Of a DNA stretch of 64,000 bases, positions 45,673 through 58,200 are shown in pieces. The notes under the pieces were generated by a model. It did not search any database. It saw nothing but the letters and a program-made list of their open reading frames with translations, and was not told where the DNA came from. The position numbers and the translations under genes were made by a program. Within the stretch, counting starts at the first letter, position 1, and each line of letters begins with the position of its first letter. Source of the DNA: Balanoglossus misakiensis. Lineage: Eukaryota; Hemichordata. The stretch lies in assembly GCA_040954595.2 (NCBI GenBank), contig CM082598.2:1178001-1242000 (forward strand). The letters run 5' to 3'.

Positions 45673-48600
45673 ATGGAGGCGAACGATGTGACGGAAGTGG
45701 CCGTAATGTCGGAAGGCATCGACATATCCGAAGAATTGCACCCGAATAGCGATGACAGTGTCCATGCTGTGTACACGAGCACTGAGCAGACAGCAAGCAA
45801 CGATCAAGTGTTTACAACGACACCCACGGCAATTCTAACAGCCGAAGGGATTCAGGTAAGGACAGAGCCTGTTAATGACCTCCAGTATTCAAGTCATGCA
45901 TCTGCTGATCGACTTTTGTTCTGATGTGTGGTAATCGCGCCCCTGGCTGTGTGTATTTCGAATGCGTGTGCAGAAATCCAGGAACGTACATACATGTTCA
46001 TTGCAAATGCAATGAACATGCATTTCCTGGTCTGCAGTGTGAGAAATCGAGAGGAAAATTTGTCAGACCCGCATAAGAAGGAGCCACCCAGAAATAAATG
46101 TTTAAAACAGAAACCATATCCGACTCATCTGCATGTAGTCTCTTCTGTTGTTGTTTGTTGTTGTTGTTTTAGGGGGGCGTGTCTGTGGTTGTGAGAACTT
46201 AAGAAGTAAGCGCCTCTTTCCAAGAAAATTATTTACACCCGGCTTACTTCTTTAGGGATGTTTTGTTATTTTTATGTCTGTCAATTAATGATTCATATTG
46301 TAACGTGTACCATGTCTTGTTTTCCAAACAACAGGTGCATGATCACCACGCTTTGAAAACAACACACATAGTCACTGTTGTACAAGATAACAACACGGTT
46401 GCCACGGTAGCACTCGACACATTGAAAGCACCACAGACACCTCAGACGCCCATCACTCCAGCGACCCCTGCCACTCCATATTCCGGCAAAGATAAACCGT
46501 CAAAGTACAACTGGGACGATTCAGTCCATCTTCCAATCTTACCCGTGAGATGCAGAAATCAAAGTGCAGAGTTACACAAATGCAAACTTGGCTCAGGTAT
46601 GTCACTTAACATTTTATGTACAATTCAGAGTGAAAGATACAGATCCCAATCCCCCTCGGGACTGTGATTCACCCCCCAAAACAGACTGTTTCACTCAGCC
46701 TTGAGTAACAGTATGTTTTGGGGGGTGACTCACAATCCCTCGGGTTACAGACGTATGCTGTTGCCCTCATGGCCAGTCAATATGTGTATACTGCTTATTG
46801 CATCATCTGGTATATAAAATTAATCTCGTCCTCTGCAGGTGGCCGAGGTCGTTGTATCAAAATGGCTGACACTTGGTACACACCCACAGAGTTCGAATCT
46901 CACTGTGGGAGGGGCAATAGTAAAGACTGGAAGCGTAGCATACGCTATGGTGGTAGGACGCTACAGTGTTTGATAGAGGAAGGTATTTTACAGCCACATG
47001 CCACGTCCTGCACTTGTGCAGCTTGTTGTGATGATGAAGCCGTGGTGAGTACAGTTAAGTAACCATTTTTGTTATGTATCGCATACACAGTACTTTGCAG
47101 GCTTCTTACCTTTCTGACTCTTCAGTTTGGTATGATCCTATTATTACAGTGGTAAAGGATGGATCCATAGACCAGAACAAGGGGGTGAAATAGTCGCAGA
47201 AGTGCAGGTGAACATATCCTGAAGTGAAAATGCTGTCTTTCACTTAGTCACATTGATAGCTCCCAATGTGAAATTCCGCCTAAGCTGGCAACCTGCTAAA
47301 CTGGACAGCTTTTTTAGTCTTCTTCATACACAATGTACATGTGACATAAACTGTGGGAAGTACCTCTATAAACCGGACACCTGTAACAAGAAGTGTTCCC
47401 AGTACCTTTGGTGTCCGGTTTATACAGGTTTATTTTAGAAATGGAGTGTTTCATAGTGTTTCTTGTTCATTGATTCCATCAGTCTGGCCCTGTTCGACTG
47501 TTTGTGCCGTACAAAAGAAGAAAACGAGGAGAGAGCGAAAGTGGATCAACACCGCCAAGGAAAACCGCGAGGAGTGCTTCTGTGAAAACAAAAGAAAGTA
47601 AGTATTCAAATGTGTCATGTCTTTGATAATGTAGTCACTCTGCTGTAGGGGCTTTCGCAGAAGTTTGTTATGTTTGCAGTCTTGTTGATGTTTGTTTTAT
47701 CTTTGTGTCTGCAGGGTCTTTCAGCGTGGATGAACGTAACGGTGAGATAACAGTGACAGAGACGACCAATGCAGTGCAGCTACAACCCATGACTCCTCCT
47801 GCACCGAAACAAACCGACACAGAACAAGCTTGGTGGCATCTTGAAGAGGTGAGACTAGACTCTTTCGACAGAGGGTGGCAGTGGTCTCCCTAAGAGCCTT
47901 CACCAGGGCAAGCCCACTTTAAAATTTCATGAAAGTTATAGTAGAAGCAGGTTTACTCACAAACTCTCAATGTTTGTGTGAGAAGGCTGCTTTGACAAAG
48001 CTGAATGTTTCTGCATACATGTACTTGTATTTCAAGAGTACAAAGCATGATCCTCTACTGCCTTTATGATATAAATGCCATTTTGACTTCTTCTTTTTTC
48101 AAGATGGCCAACTCATTGATCCAACAAGCACAGCAATTAAAGGCAATGATAGAACAAGCCAAGGCCCAGGCCCATGCTGCCAAAGATGCTGCCGTCGCCC
48201 AGGCGAAATTACAATACGAAACAGAAAAGAAAGAGGTAAGTCTATAATTCAAGGGTTAAGTAATTTTCATCCCTAGCTACTCGTCTGGGTTTTTGGCAAC
48301 TTGTTTAGAGATTAATTCATATGAAAATCATGCTTTTCTGATCCTTGTGGTGATGCTGTGATTTCTCTGCAGGCATTAACACAGTCACGTCTTGAAGCGC
48401 AAATGCAACTATCGAGGGCGCTGATGGAAGCAAGGGCGGAAAAAGACACGGCTGTAGCACAGGCATTAGCACAGGCCAGGGCTGATAAATTAGAAGCAGT
48501 TGAACAGGCCAAAGAACAGCTTATCAAGGTAGGTTAAAATACAATTCAACCAAGCATTTGAGTCTTGTGTTACAACCGTTTGCGGATTTGCAAGTCAGTG

Positions 48601-49030
48601 CCACTAAGCATCAGTTAAATTTGCCATGCTTATCTTTTTTAACTGCATGAAGTTGTACTATAAAGAAGATATAGTCACCACATTGCAAATGGGAGCAACA
48701 GTGCCCTTGGTGCTATTTTAAAAAAATAAGCTGCTCAGTCAAATGCATGCACAAAAATGGTACCGTAAGTTTTTCTCTCTTCTTCAGCAGACCTGTGTGA
48801 ATTGCGGCCGTGAGGCGCTAAGCGAGTGTACGGGATGTCATCGTGTCAGTTACTGCAGCAGTTTCTGTCAGAGAAAAGATTGGGCCACGCACCAGAATTC
48901 GTGCGGTCAAAACAGTGCCAGTGGGTCACCGTCGCCGATGACCGCCGTCATTGTGTCCGATACAGGAGAACCCCCAGAGGAGGATGAGGATGAGGAGGTT
49001 GTTGAGGAGACAGATAAAGATGATGAATAA
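45673..49030 (+). CDS. DEAF1: Deformed epidermal autoregulatory factor 1 homolog (476 aa)
   Basis: Eight exons: 45673-45855, 46335-46596, 46839-47044, 47483-47597, 47715-47848, 48104-48235, 48373-48528 and 48788-49030 (TAA). A transcription factor with an acidic N-terminus, a TP-rich segment ([17 protein letters not shown]), a SAND DNA-binding domain spanning exons 2-3 with the diagnostic KDWK ([19 protein letters not shown]) and a CTCAACC cysteine cluster. A basic nuclear-localisation stretch follows ([10 protein letters not shown]), then an Ala/Gln-rich coiled coil (exons 6-7). The C-terminus is a MYND zinc finger (residues about 399-435, [21 protein letters not shown] ending in HQNSC) and a Glu/Asp-rich tail. 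The order matches DEAF1 across animals. The last acceptor is a CAGCAG tandem, so one Gln may be included or skipped. AATAAA at about 49394. Confidence 0.96.
46651..46790. mobile_element. Palindromic element and flanking dispersed repeat
   Basis: 46651-46744 is an inverted repeat: CCCTCGGGACTGTGATTC and CACCCCCCAAAACA on the left, TGTTTTGGGGGGTG and ACTCACAATCCCTCGGG on the right. The next 45 bp (AGACGTATGCTGTTGCC, CTCATGGCCAGTCAATATG) match 23361-23410. In DEAF1 intron 2. The short ORF across it is not a gene. Confidence 0.65.
47275..47438 (+). mobile_element. Degraded inverted-repeat element (CCGGACACC type)
   Basis: CTCTATAAACCGGACACC and GGTGTCCGGTTTATACAGG form an inverted pair inside a longer diverged copy of the 3337-3514 family. 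In DEAF1 intron 3. Confidence 0.55.
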
Positions 49031-50355
49031 GGAGATTGATAGCTTGTACACGGACTGACAGAAATGTGTACTTTATGATGAAGACAAGTGAATGCAGGGG
49101 CGAATAACAGAAATCTGTGCCCTGACAGACGTCTGCAAAAATGTGCTTTATTGATTCTGATCTTCAGTCGGATGTGCTCTGCGTTACATTTTATACGAAA
49201 CATCAGCCTTCTTGTGATATGTGGTCATTGTGCCTTGTCTGTCAAAAACATCGGGCAGTCCAGTTAATGTACATATACGCACAAACTGCCCCTATTCTCA
49301 GCAAATGTAAAATTCCTGCAGAAAGTGACTTTGGTTTCTTCTGCCACCATGAAAGTTTTGATAGTTGTGTACAGCTGAAGTTTAGTTCATTCTAATAAAT
49401 ACAAAGTGTTGAGGTGAATTCGTTCATAAAAATTTCCACACACAAAAATTTTCTATCTTGTCTGCGGAAACAGAGAAACTGTAAAATGCTTTCTTGTAAA
49501 TTTTGATATCCATACAGAACACAGTTGTTCTTTCTCTGTTTATTGTATGAAATGTTGCATTCAATGCTTTACTACCGATGTTTACAAAACTTTCTAAAAC
49601 AAGTGATGTGCATTATTTTTGCTGAACAACGAAGTATCTTGTCCCACAGAACAATGTCAGCAGATCATGACTGCATCTTATGAACAGCCAGTGACCAGAG
49701 CAAGCTGGCTGTCTTATCTGTGTTTTACTTCTTACACATCTTCTTCAAGGTTGATTTATTTTATATTAAGGATCAAATTTCAACCACTTTCTGAAATTAT
49801 GAAGTGCCAGTAGAAGAAAGGATACCGTTTTGTCCGTTTTGTCATAATGGCAATAATTTTGCAGGACTGTGATATTACAGGAAAGGAACATTTTTCGTCT
49901 GATTTCTGGTTGTATATGTGAGCTGTATATATTGTGGTTTTCAGACCCGAAATTTTTTTTAATGACAAATAAAGAGAAACAAAGGTGCACTAGTAGCAGA
50001 TTTTCTGTTGTTTTCATTGAGATCTTTTACCCTTTCACCCCTATTACCCTTTTAGAAGTCCAACATACCATAGAAAACAATGGATTTAGACCAAACCATG
50101 GTGCTAAAAGGGTGGGGGTTGTCCCATCTGCCTCTGCAGTATGCATCACATACGACAAAGTTCCTAGCAAGTTAAACTGTACGTCATACTGTTCAGCATA
50201 AAAAATGACAATAAATGCATTTATTATTGGATATCTTTATTCTTTGGGGTATGTATAGAGAAAAAAAAGCAATTCTACTGAGAGTAAAGTTGCTAAAATG
50301 TCATGCAAATGTCCATCATCTTCTCTTCACTGTTTTCCTATGTTGGTCGCTCCTT
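49031..50355. other. Convergent 3' UTR region of DEAF1 and the Link-domain gene
   Basis: AATAAA signals for DEAF1 at about 49394 and 49969. Reverse-strand AATAAA (TTTATT) at 50221-50226 and near 50237 for the Link gene. Palindromic copy E lies at 50027-50113. No coding potential recognised. Confidence 0.55.
50027..50113 (-). mobile_element. Palindromic short element, CCCTTTCACC family, copy E
   Basis: TTTACCCTTTCACCCCTATT start and ACCATGGTGCTAAAAGGGT end, with TAGAAAACAATGG in the second arm. Confidence 0.75.
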
Positions 50356-51190
50356 TCAATATGTCCCTTTATGATTTTCCTCTAAAGGTGCAGCTGTTGC
50401 GTCAACTGGAATGGAAAATACATGGCCAATTATTGAGGAGTAAAGCTAGCCATTTCAATAGAAGTGAAGTTGCTCCAAATTACAAGAACAATTACACTTA
50501 TGAAAACACATACCAGCATAGACAGGGTTCGGTTTAGACAGGTTTGACTGCAAATATACATTTCCCTTACCTTTCTTGCAGTATACATCAAACACTTTAC
50601 TGGGATCCTTGATCCCTTTATCTATGACACCCACAGTGCTTCCGCAATTGGGTTTGGAAATCTGCATGGAATATCCGGCCCGTTCGCCCTCTAACCATCC
50701 GATACGACACAGATGCAAACCTTCCTCCCATGCCACCTGTAAGTCCTCAATTGTTGCAATGCGGTCACCTTTACGAGAACACGCCCGTACTGCATCCCTG
50801 TAGGTCAAGGTGTATCTTCCATTCGGACCTTCAAAATGATAAACAGATAGCTCTGGAAAGAAAGAAAGACAATTGATTGTTAGTACATCGCTATGGCTAC
50901 TCGAACACTGATCAACGGGTACTTTGACATTTTAGTATTCAATGTCAGGCAGATGAAACATGACCTTTCCAGTTTAGACTAGTACCTAACTTCTTTTTAC
51001 TACAACAGAACTTTGAATGTAAAATCAGTAAACATTTATGGCACCATAGACAGTAGATGATGGCACACACAGATGCTGACAGGCACACAGAACAACATTA
51101 GCTCAAGAGGGTGAACATGCGAGCTACAAACTTACCAGCTTGACAAATAGTCAACACGGCAAATACGCCGACAATCAATAAACATTTCAT
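50356..51190 (-). CDS. Secreted single Link-domain protein (about 128 aa)
   Basis: Reverse-strand exons 51190-51136, 50852-50571 and 50405-50356 (TGA). Exon 1 encodes a signal peptide (MKCLLIVGVFAVLTICQA). Exon 2 encodes almost one complete Link (hyaluronan-binding, CTL-fold) domain: VYHFEGPNGRYTLTYRDAV, AVRACSRKGDRIATIEDLQ, HLCRIGWLEGERAGYS, KPNCGSTVGV, VFDVYCKK. Four Link cysteines are in place (ACS, HLCR, NCG, VYC). Exon 3 adds a short tail (VDATAAPLEENHKGTY). There is no transmembrane helix. The architecture is reminiscent of a TSG-6-like protein without the CUB domain. Exons 1 and 2 are firm; exon 3 rests on one good acceptor (TATTTTCCATTCCAG) and an in-frame stop. Hyaluronan binding is inferred from the fold only. 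Confidence 0.82.
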
Positions 51191-53109
51191 GGTTTTACAA
51201 GGGCTTGTTTCCAACACAGCACAAAGTGAAATACCCCTAGTACTAGATTGTATTTATAATCGACTCCATCCAATCAGTTTAAAAAAAAATATGTGGCTGT
51301 TATTGATTGGCTGTGGTAAGGCACCATAGGTTCCTTTATAAAATTGTTCTTTTTCAGAAATTTTTTTTTCCGGTGTTTTATGTATTTTTAGACTTTTTCA
51401 CTTTTCTGTACAGAACTTCTCTGTGCAGGGATAATACAAACATAGATTTATCTGTGTGTGTGAGTAATACTGGGTGTTTATTTTGTGCATTCACCCCATT
51501 TTGTAGAAAGTACACGCCCGTAATTTATTTTTATATTAGACAATCTTAAAATTGTCATTTATAAACACAATCTTTTGTTACTGCCATATGCTGAAAACCA
51601 GTTATCCATAAATATCCATAAATATATAAAATAAAAGTTTATAATGTTCTATATTTACGTGTAACAGAATACCCAGCTTTTTCTCTATTCATTAACATTA
51701 GGACATTTTGAACATTAGTCAGACAAAATGCTGGACAAATGGAGTCCATTGGAAACACCACAATTATAAAATAAGACCATTGCTCTGTGTAATATTAATG
51801 AAACAATTTTAATATTTCTCAAAAAGCAAAAGCAGTATTCACTGTGCAGCTGCAGGAAAACTAAACAAATAACAATATGTTTATAACCATCACAAATTAC
51901 TCAGTGCATACATTTACAAATAGATGCAGTATATCACCTCCAGTACAAAAATACTTTTATAGGAGTTGTGTATAAATATCTGCTGATGAAACTTTATCAT
52001 TTCTATCATTGAAACAGAAATTTTGGTCAAAGAAAGTATCTTCTGCAATAAATTTTGGATAAATTTGTTTTAAAAAAGTTCCTCGGAAAGATCTGAATGT
52101 TCTCCAGATGATTTAAAATGAAAGGACATTTTATAAATATTTAATATTTCATGAAATTTGTGAGTCTGGTGGGAGTCTGGTGACACTGTTAATCCTTACA
52201 CCCCCATTTCCCTCTTTAGAGGTCCAATTTTACCACAGAAAACAATGGATTTGGACCAAACCATGCTGGTGAAGGGTAGAGGGGAAGTAAGAAAGGGAGA
52301 TGTGACTGTGATAAAAGCAACAACTGACTGTTTGGACATAATCAATTATATATGGTACTTTGGACAGACTGCCCTCCTTTGAATTTTAAAATTAAGTAAA
52401 ACTAAATACACTGATTACAGTTGTCAAAACATGAAATAAACATTTATCGAGATTGTGATTGTTCAAGTAGTATTCAGTTCATTATATCTTCAAGCTAGTT
52501 TTCTTTCCAGTATATATTATAAATAAATTATAATGATCTGTAGACTGTTGTGATAAAAATGTGTATGAAGTCACATCAGATATAAACGCAGTAAATGTTT
52601 TAAGACTGTACTTAGCCAGGCAATACCTTATCAAAAATCTCAGTCTTCAAGTGTTCTGAGCACATAAACTGAACCATGATTTACTCATGATTTCATGTGA
52701 TATGATTCATGGTACATCGTCAAATTTTGAGACTTCATGTGGTCAAATCCGTACAATTCCAGTACCTCTTGAGTTAAAGTTTGCAACTTCAAAAAAGAGT
52801 ATTGCTTTAGTTTTCCAGTTTCTGAATACATGTACAGAATATGATGAGGTGTTTCACTGCCACATTAAAAAAATCCTACTCCGGATTTTTGCAAAACTTT
52901 CGTGATACAGAAAAACAAAGCCTTGCCCCTGTCTTCTGAAAGCAAAACCTCTTCATTAATTAATTGAATACTTGATCAATAAAGACACCAGTCCTGAATG
53001 ACTCCACTGCACAATTCATTGACTTTCAGAAACATATTATGGTAAAAACACAGCCTCTCAATGTCATGAGTTATATGCCTTGATCTGTATACAGTGCAAG
53101 GTGTTGATT
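51191..53109. other. Spacer and presumed 3' UTR of the ankyrin gene
   Basis: No exon recognised in 1.9 kb. The right part is presumably 3' UTR of the reverse-strand ankyrin gene. Palindromic copy F lies at 52189-52278. The leftmost 100-200 bp hold the promoter of the Link-domain gene, with TATTTATAAT near 51250 as a possible reverse TATA-like site. Confidence 0.45.
52189..52278 (-). mobile_element. Palindromic short element, CCCTTTCACC family, copy F
   Basis: GTTAATCCTTACACCCCC start, a CCTCTTTAGAGGTCC half, an AGAAAACAATGGATTTGG middle and a CCATGCTGGTGAAGGGT end. Confidence 0.75.
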
Positions 53110-54618
53110 CTAGTTTCTCCAAATATTAAAGGACGGATTGCTGGTTGTTGATCTGGACTCCAAACCTTCTCCATGCAGAGCAAGCACATCTCCTGTAGCA
53201 GCTGCATAGTCCTGACAGAGAGAAAAAAAAAATTTGTTAAAAGCCGACGATCGTCTTATGTGTATGTGCGTAATTTTGTGTGTACAAACATTACGTCCAA
53301 TCCCAATGTTCTGCAAATTTTATGTTCGATGCATTCAAATAGTAGACTGCCTTCACTTCCTTCCATATTTCATGCACACTGTGTAAGTAGACTGTATTGA
53401 CATGAAATCTTACTCTTTGTTGATTGTTAGTATTCCTGATGTCGCCACGTAGAGGCTGTGATTTCATTACATAGGCAGAACCTGGTCGGGAATAAAAAGC
53501 ATAATCGGATTTCGGCATGGCAGGATCATCTTGCACCTGTTAGAAGAATGAACACAGATTGTATTTATTAAGAATATCACACGAAAGATTACAAGGTGCA
53601 TGTACCAGCTGTGTTAACCACGTCAGATTGAATAAGTTAGGAAAGAAACAACTCACCTTTTTAATAATATCTAATCTAATGAGTTCTGGTTTTGGTGTTC
53701 TTCTGCAGCCAGCTGCAGCAAAGAACGGCCAAATAGCATCCATGGCTGATGCAAAGTCTGAAGCCGTCCTGAAACAAGAAGAGAAACGCATTTGTCTATC
53801 ATTCAATGTGCACATCCCTTTAACAGTCAAATGTGGTCATCTCCCAAATGATCATTAAACTTTAAAGGTCCACAATCATCAACGTTAGACTATTTTTTTT
53901 CAGTATTTTTATTGTGACATTTGAAGAGTTGTGTACTTTTGTATTTTGGGGAAATTTTCCCAATGCAACTCACCTGCCTTTATTGTCTCGGATATTTAAA
54001 TTCGGATTGCAGTCCATTAACTTCATGATGACCTTTCCATGCCCTTGAAAAGCGGCACAGTGCGTGGCTGTCCACCCAGTGCCACCATTGCATCTGTTGA
54101 TATCAGCACTGATTGAAGAGGAAATCATATTTGGATGAGTTATCCACAGTTAAACATGACAGGTTTCCAGATTAGATAGGGTTTAGTTTAGATCAGTTTT
54201 ATAATAATAAATGCAAGACATTCTGACATTCCTATTTTTTTGCCTTACCCATGTTTCAATAAATATTCCACTATATCACTGTATCCCCAGAATGACGCAA
54301 TACACAAAGGTACAAATCCTTCCTGTGAACGTTGATTGACATCTCTTCCTTCATAAATGAGAGCTCTCACAGACTGCAAAGAAAGCATGTGAGAATGAAA
54401 TAAAGCGCATCGTTTACTGTTACCATGGTACTAGCAACAACTACTGTCCCTCGTACAATTAATGGGTTTTCAGCAATCTTAAGATGTTAAATAGATGCTT
54501 TGATTTAATCTTATCACATAATTTCAGATCGCATAATTTCAAGGAATGGGATATGACAAATACTTACAATAATATCTCCGTTGGCGGCTGCTGCAGCAAG
54601 ATCCATGGGGGCAGCCAT
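53110..54618 (-). CDS. Ankyrin-repeat protein (215 aa)
   Basis: Reverse-strand exons 54618-54568, 54373-54249, 54108-53974, 53768-53657, 53536-53414 and 53211-53110 (TAG). About four ankyrin repeats fill residues 5 to 125. The clearest are FVPLCIASFWGYSDIVEYLL and WTATHCAAFQGHGKVIMKLM, with the family TxxH helix start. The last repeat (ASDFASAMDAIWPFFAAAGC) ends the solenoid. The remaining 90 residues are polar, with SDYAFYSRPGSAYVMKSQPL and a C-terminal ATGDVLALHGEGLESR, and match no domain I know. The start ATG sits in a short exon (MAAPMDLAAAAANGDI). No signal peptide or membrane segment, so probably a cytosolic or nuclear adaptor. I cannot name the ANKRD orthologue. It is head-to-head with the TMTC gene. 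Confidence 0.85.
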
Positions 54619-55214
54619 TTTGGGTGACGTCATTGTGCGCAAATGCTATGCTCAACAGTTGATTTTTCAACTTTGTGGCTTGGACTCCGGAAGTGGACAC
54701 ATTTTGTCGGCAGCTGTCGAATTTTAATGGTAAATTCTGTAAACAGCTCATTATTTATAACCTCGTAAACAGGTGTCTGTGTCACATACTTGCCAGGTGC
54801 ATTTTAACGCGTACGTGTATTGAGTTGACACCAATTATTGATTTTCCTAATTATCACCCGTCAGCGACATTCATATGTAAATTATACCACATGGCAGGAG
54901 GCTTGGGCTATTCTTTCGGGAATCTGTTAAAACGGCGAGACAGTCTGAGTGGTTGATAGTGTGAAAACCTGTTTACACCTATTGTTTACTGCTTAAAGCG
55001 TCTGGCAGGTTTCAGACCCTATCTTATTGTGAAATTAATCTGGAAAATATGTCAGTAATGGACAATAGGCATGTCTGGATGAAATGTTACAACTATATGA
55101 ATTTACACATGACATTTGCCAGCTGTCTCTACACACTGCCAGATTCTCATGAACTTTTTCTGAATTAAGTCGGGATCATTGGTGGCCAATGTCAAGTACC
55201 ACCAAACTGTTGCC
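54619..55214. promoter_or_regulatory. Divergent promoter region of the ankyrin and TMTC genes
   Basis: 596 bp between opposite start codons. A perfect CRE palindrome TGACGTCA lies at 54625-54632, only 7 bp upstream of the ankyrin ATG on its template side. No TATA box clear. A 5' UTR intron cannot be ruled out for either gene. Confidence 0.45.
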
Positions 55215-58200
55215 ATGGCAATCAAACGAAAGGCAAAGGCACCATCTGCATCATTTGAACATCAATCGACACAATTAAACAACAATTGGAATTCTGCAAA
55301 TCCTGACATTTCACTGCCAAAGAAGGAACCGCCACAACTTGCCAACGGTCCAGGAATTGCAATCCCAAGTTTTTCATCATGGACATATCATGGAATCATT
55401 GCCGCTGTCTGCATCATTTGTTACTGGAACGGTCTCCATGGCGACTTCGTTCATGATGATGTATTGGCACTTAAAGATAACAAAGATATCCGACCCACTA
55501 CTCCATTGTCAGACGTTTTTCTCAATGATTTCTGGGGAAAAAGAATGTCTGATAACACAAGCCACAAATCGTATCGACCGTTGAGTGTATTGACTTTTCG
55601 GTAAGTCTGCATTTTGCTGAGAGAACTGTACACATATATATTTGTACAATAATTACATTTAAATGTTTTTGTCATTTATGCCAAACACCACATGTTAAGA
55701 GAACCTCTATAAACCAGACCCCTCTGCAAACCGAACATTATTCTCGGTCCATTTGGTGTCTGGTTTAGACAGGTTTTGCTGGCTCAATTCTTCATTTAAG
55801 TGAAAAAGCTTAGAATGTTAATTCTATCATTGAAGATTTTCTTCTGGCATTGAATGTCCCACCCTTCCATATTGACTAAGCTGGCTCATTGACTGGCTTT
55901 GTGCGGATTTTTTTACAATAGACCTGTGTCCATTCTATTTAAGCTTTACATTCAGATTACTGACAAATCCCATACAAAGGACTAAGATCTTCAGGGCATT
56001 TACTGTCTTGTTGTAGCTTGACCCTGTTATTTTCAAAAGTGAAAAAGCATTCATTGATGGACAATGACATGCCATGATAGGGTTTAAACCAATTAGGAAA
56101 ACGGGGGTGTTAATGATATGGCAGGATTTTTGGTAGAAAGAGTCAAGGGCTAAAGACTGTGTCGATATAGTATGGATAGAGTTTTTATACACAAATCAAA
56201 TATACTGAAAAAATAGTTGAAAGTAACAGATATTGTTATACTTTTTGAAAATATGGATAAATTGTTAAACTTTGGCATGATTTTAAGTAAAAATATCTAC
56301 TGATCTTTGCTCTAGGTTGAATTATTACTTTGGTGAATTGGATCCTGTTGGTTACCATGGCGTCAACATAGCTTTACATAGTATGGTGTCTGTTCTGTTT
56401 CTACATGTCTGTCATCGATGTGTCTTTCTGGATCTCAAACCAGCGGTGATAGCTGCGTTGATGTTTGCAACACACCCTGTTCACACAGAAGCTGTGAGTT
56501 ACATTTCTATACTTGGCAAAACAATAAACCTTTTTGTGAAGTTAAAGTCTTTCAAAAAAGGCAATGATTCTATGCATTGTGAACCACTCTGTGTAACACT
56601 GCAGGGGTCATTCTTCCAAGATTTGAATTATAAGTCATTTTTAGAATATTATTTTCTGTGATATGCCAACACAACTACTCATTGATTTTGACTATTTGAA
56701 ACAAATATGTATATTTTTGTTACCAAATGATTTATTTATATTTTTACTCTACAAGGTGACTGGCATTGTCGGAAGGGCAGATGTAATGGCTTGTTTTTTA
56801 TTTCTTCTTTCTTTTTTAACATTTTTAAGGTAGGAACAAATCCTAGATGCACTTTTGATTTGCATTATTTGCTTTCCTATTCTTTGATTGCAATAAAATT
56901 AGTGCATATAGTTTGCTTGTTATCACGACTTAGTATGGATAGTTATTTTTAGAAAAAAAATGTGGTAAAGTTATTTTTTATAGGATGATTGATTTGATAT
57001 AAATTTATCTTTTTGTGATTACAGGAGTGTGGATGAACGAGACCCAAAGAAAGATTACTTGAGCACGAAGTCACCATTTTACTTGATGTTGTCTGTTTTT
57101 CTGGGTGCCTGCAATATGTTGATTAAAGAACATGGAATCACAGTACTTGGTGTGTGTATCGTATATGATGTCCTGGTATTAAATAGGAATGGTACTTATA
57201 GGTAAGTTGAGATTATTGTCAATAAGGAACAGTAGAGATGTAGTAGAACCTGATAGGTGTCCCGGCATCCTTCTAAATTTGACCACAAACCCTTTCACCG
57301 CAACTTTGGTTTGGTCCAGTCTATTGTTGTCTATGGTAAAGTTGACCACTACATGGAGAAATAGGGGTGAAAGGGTTAAAATTTTATGTACAGAGAAAAG
57401 TCAATGCACAGTAGGGTCAATGTATCATTATTGCAATCATGTGTACTAGACTGAAGGCCTTCCAATTTCATTGATAGATGCTACACTATTATTTCAAAAT
57501 TTTCAATCTGCAGGTTTTTACAAACAAGAAGACTTGACAAAACATGTTTGCCCTTGGTGAAAAGAATATCTGTCATTCTTATTACGGTAAGTTAATCACA
57601 TGAATTAACCAAACAATTCTTTGGCAGACGGATGGATTCCACTATCATGCTGTCTATCATGTGTATATGAATAGCAAATATTAACAAAAGTTTATTAACA
57701 AATTTCTCATCAATTTTGTCTTTCTTTCCGTAGTTGATTGTCTTATTGGCATTCAGGATCTGGATGTTAAGTGGTCACTTACCAGCATTCTCAGATCAGG
57801 ATAACCCAGCCTCATTTGCACCAAATCTGGGTACAAGGTATGAAATAATATCTCGTGCGTCTAAAACAAAACAACATGATCCACAGGTCAAAACTGAATT
57901 TGATCACTGGTGTTTTAGTGGATAGATCCAAATCACATGTGATACATTGGAAATCACCTTTCAATGGTTGAACCCGTTTCATCATAACTAAAATTGATAC
58001 TTATTGAATGTAACACAAATTTTATACGTACTTGTGCGTTCAACTAACTTGCATGGCGCCCTCTATCACCCATTTCTTTTTTTTTCTTTTTTTTTATTGT
58101 TTTTTTTTTCATTTCACCCATTTCTTTCTCAGATTCGGAACCTACTGTTTTCTCCTCATCTTCAATGCCTGGTTGTTATTAGCTCCCATAGTGCTTTGCT

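Noticed and set aside
55179-55214. TMTC start upstream of 55215
   Set aside because: The upstream codon is TTG; the first in-frame ATG with good context is at 55215.
57734-57925. Longer exon reading past 57837
   Set aside because: TMTC homology ends at AAG|GTATGA and resumes in frame at 58133.
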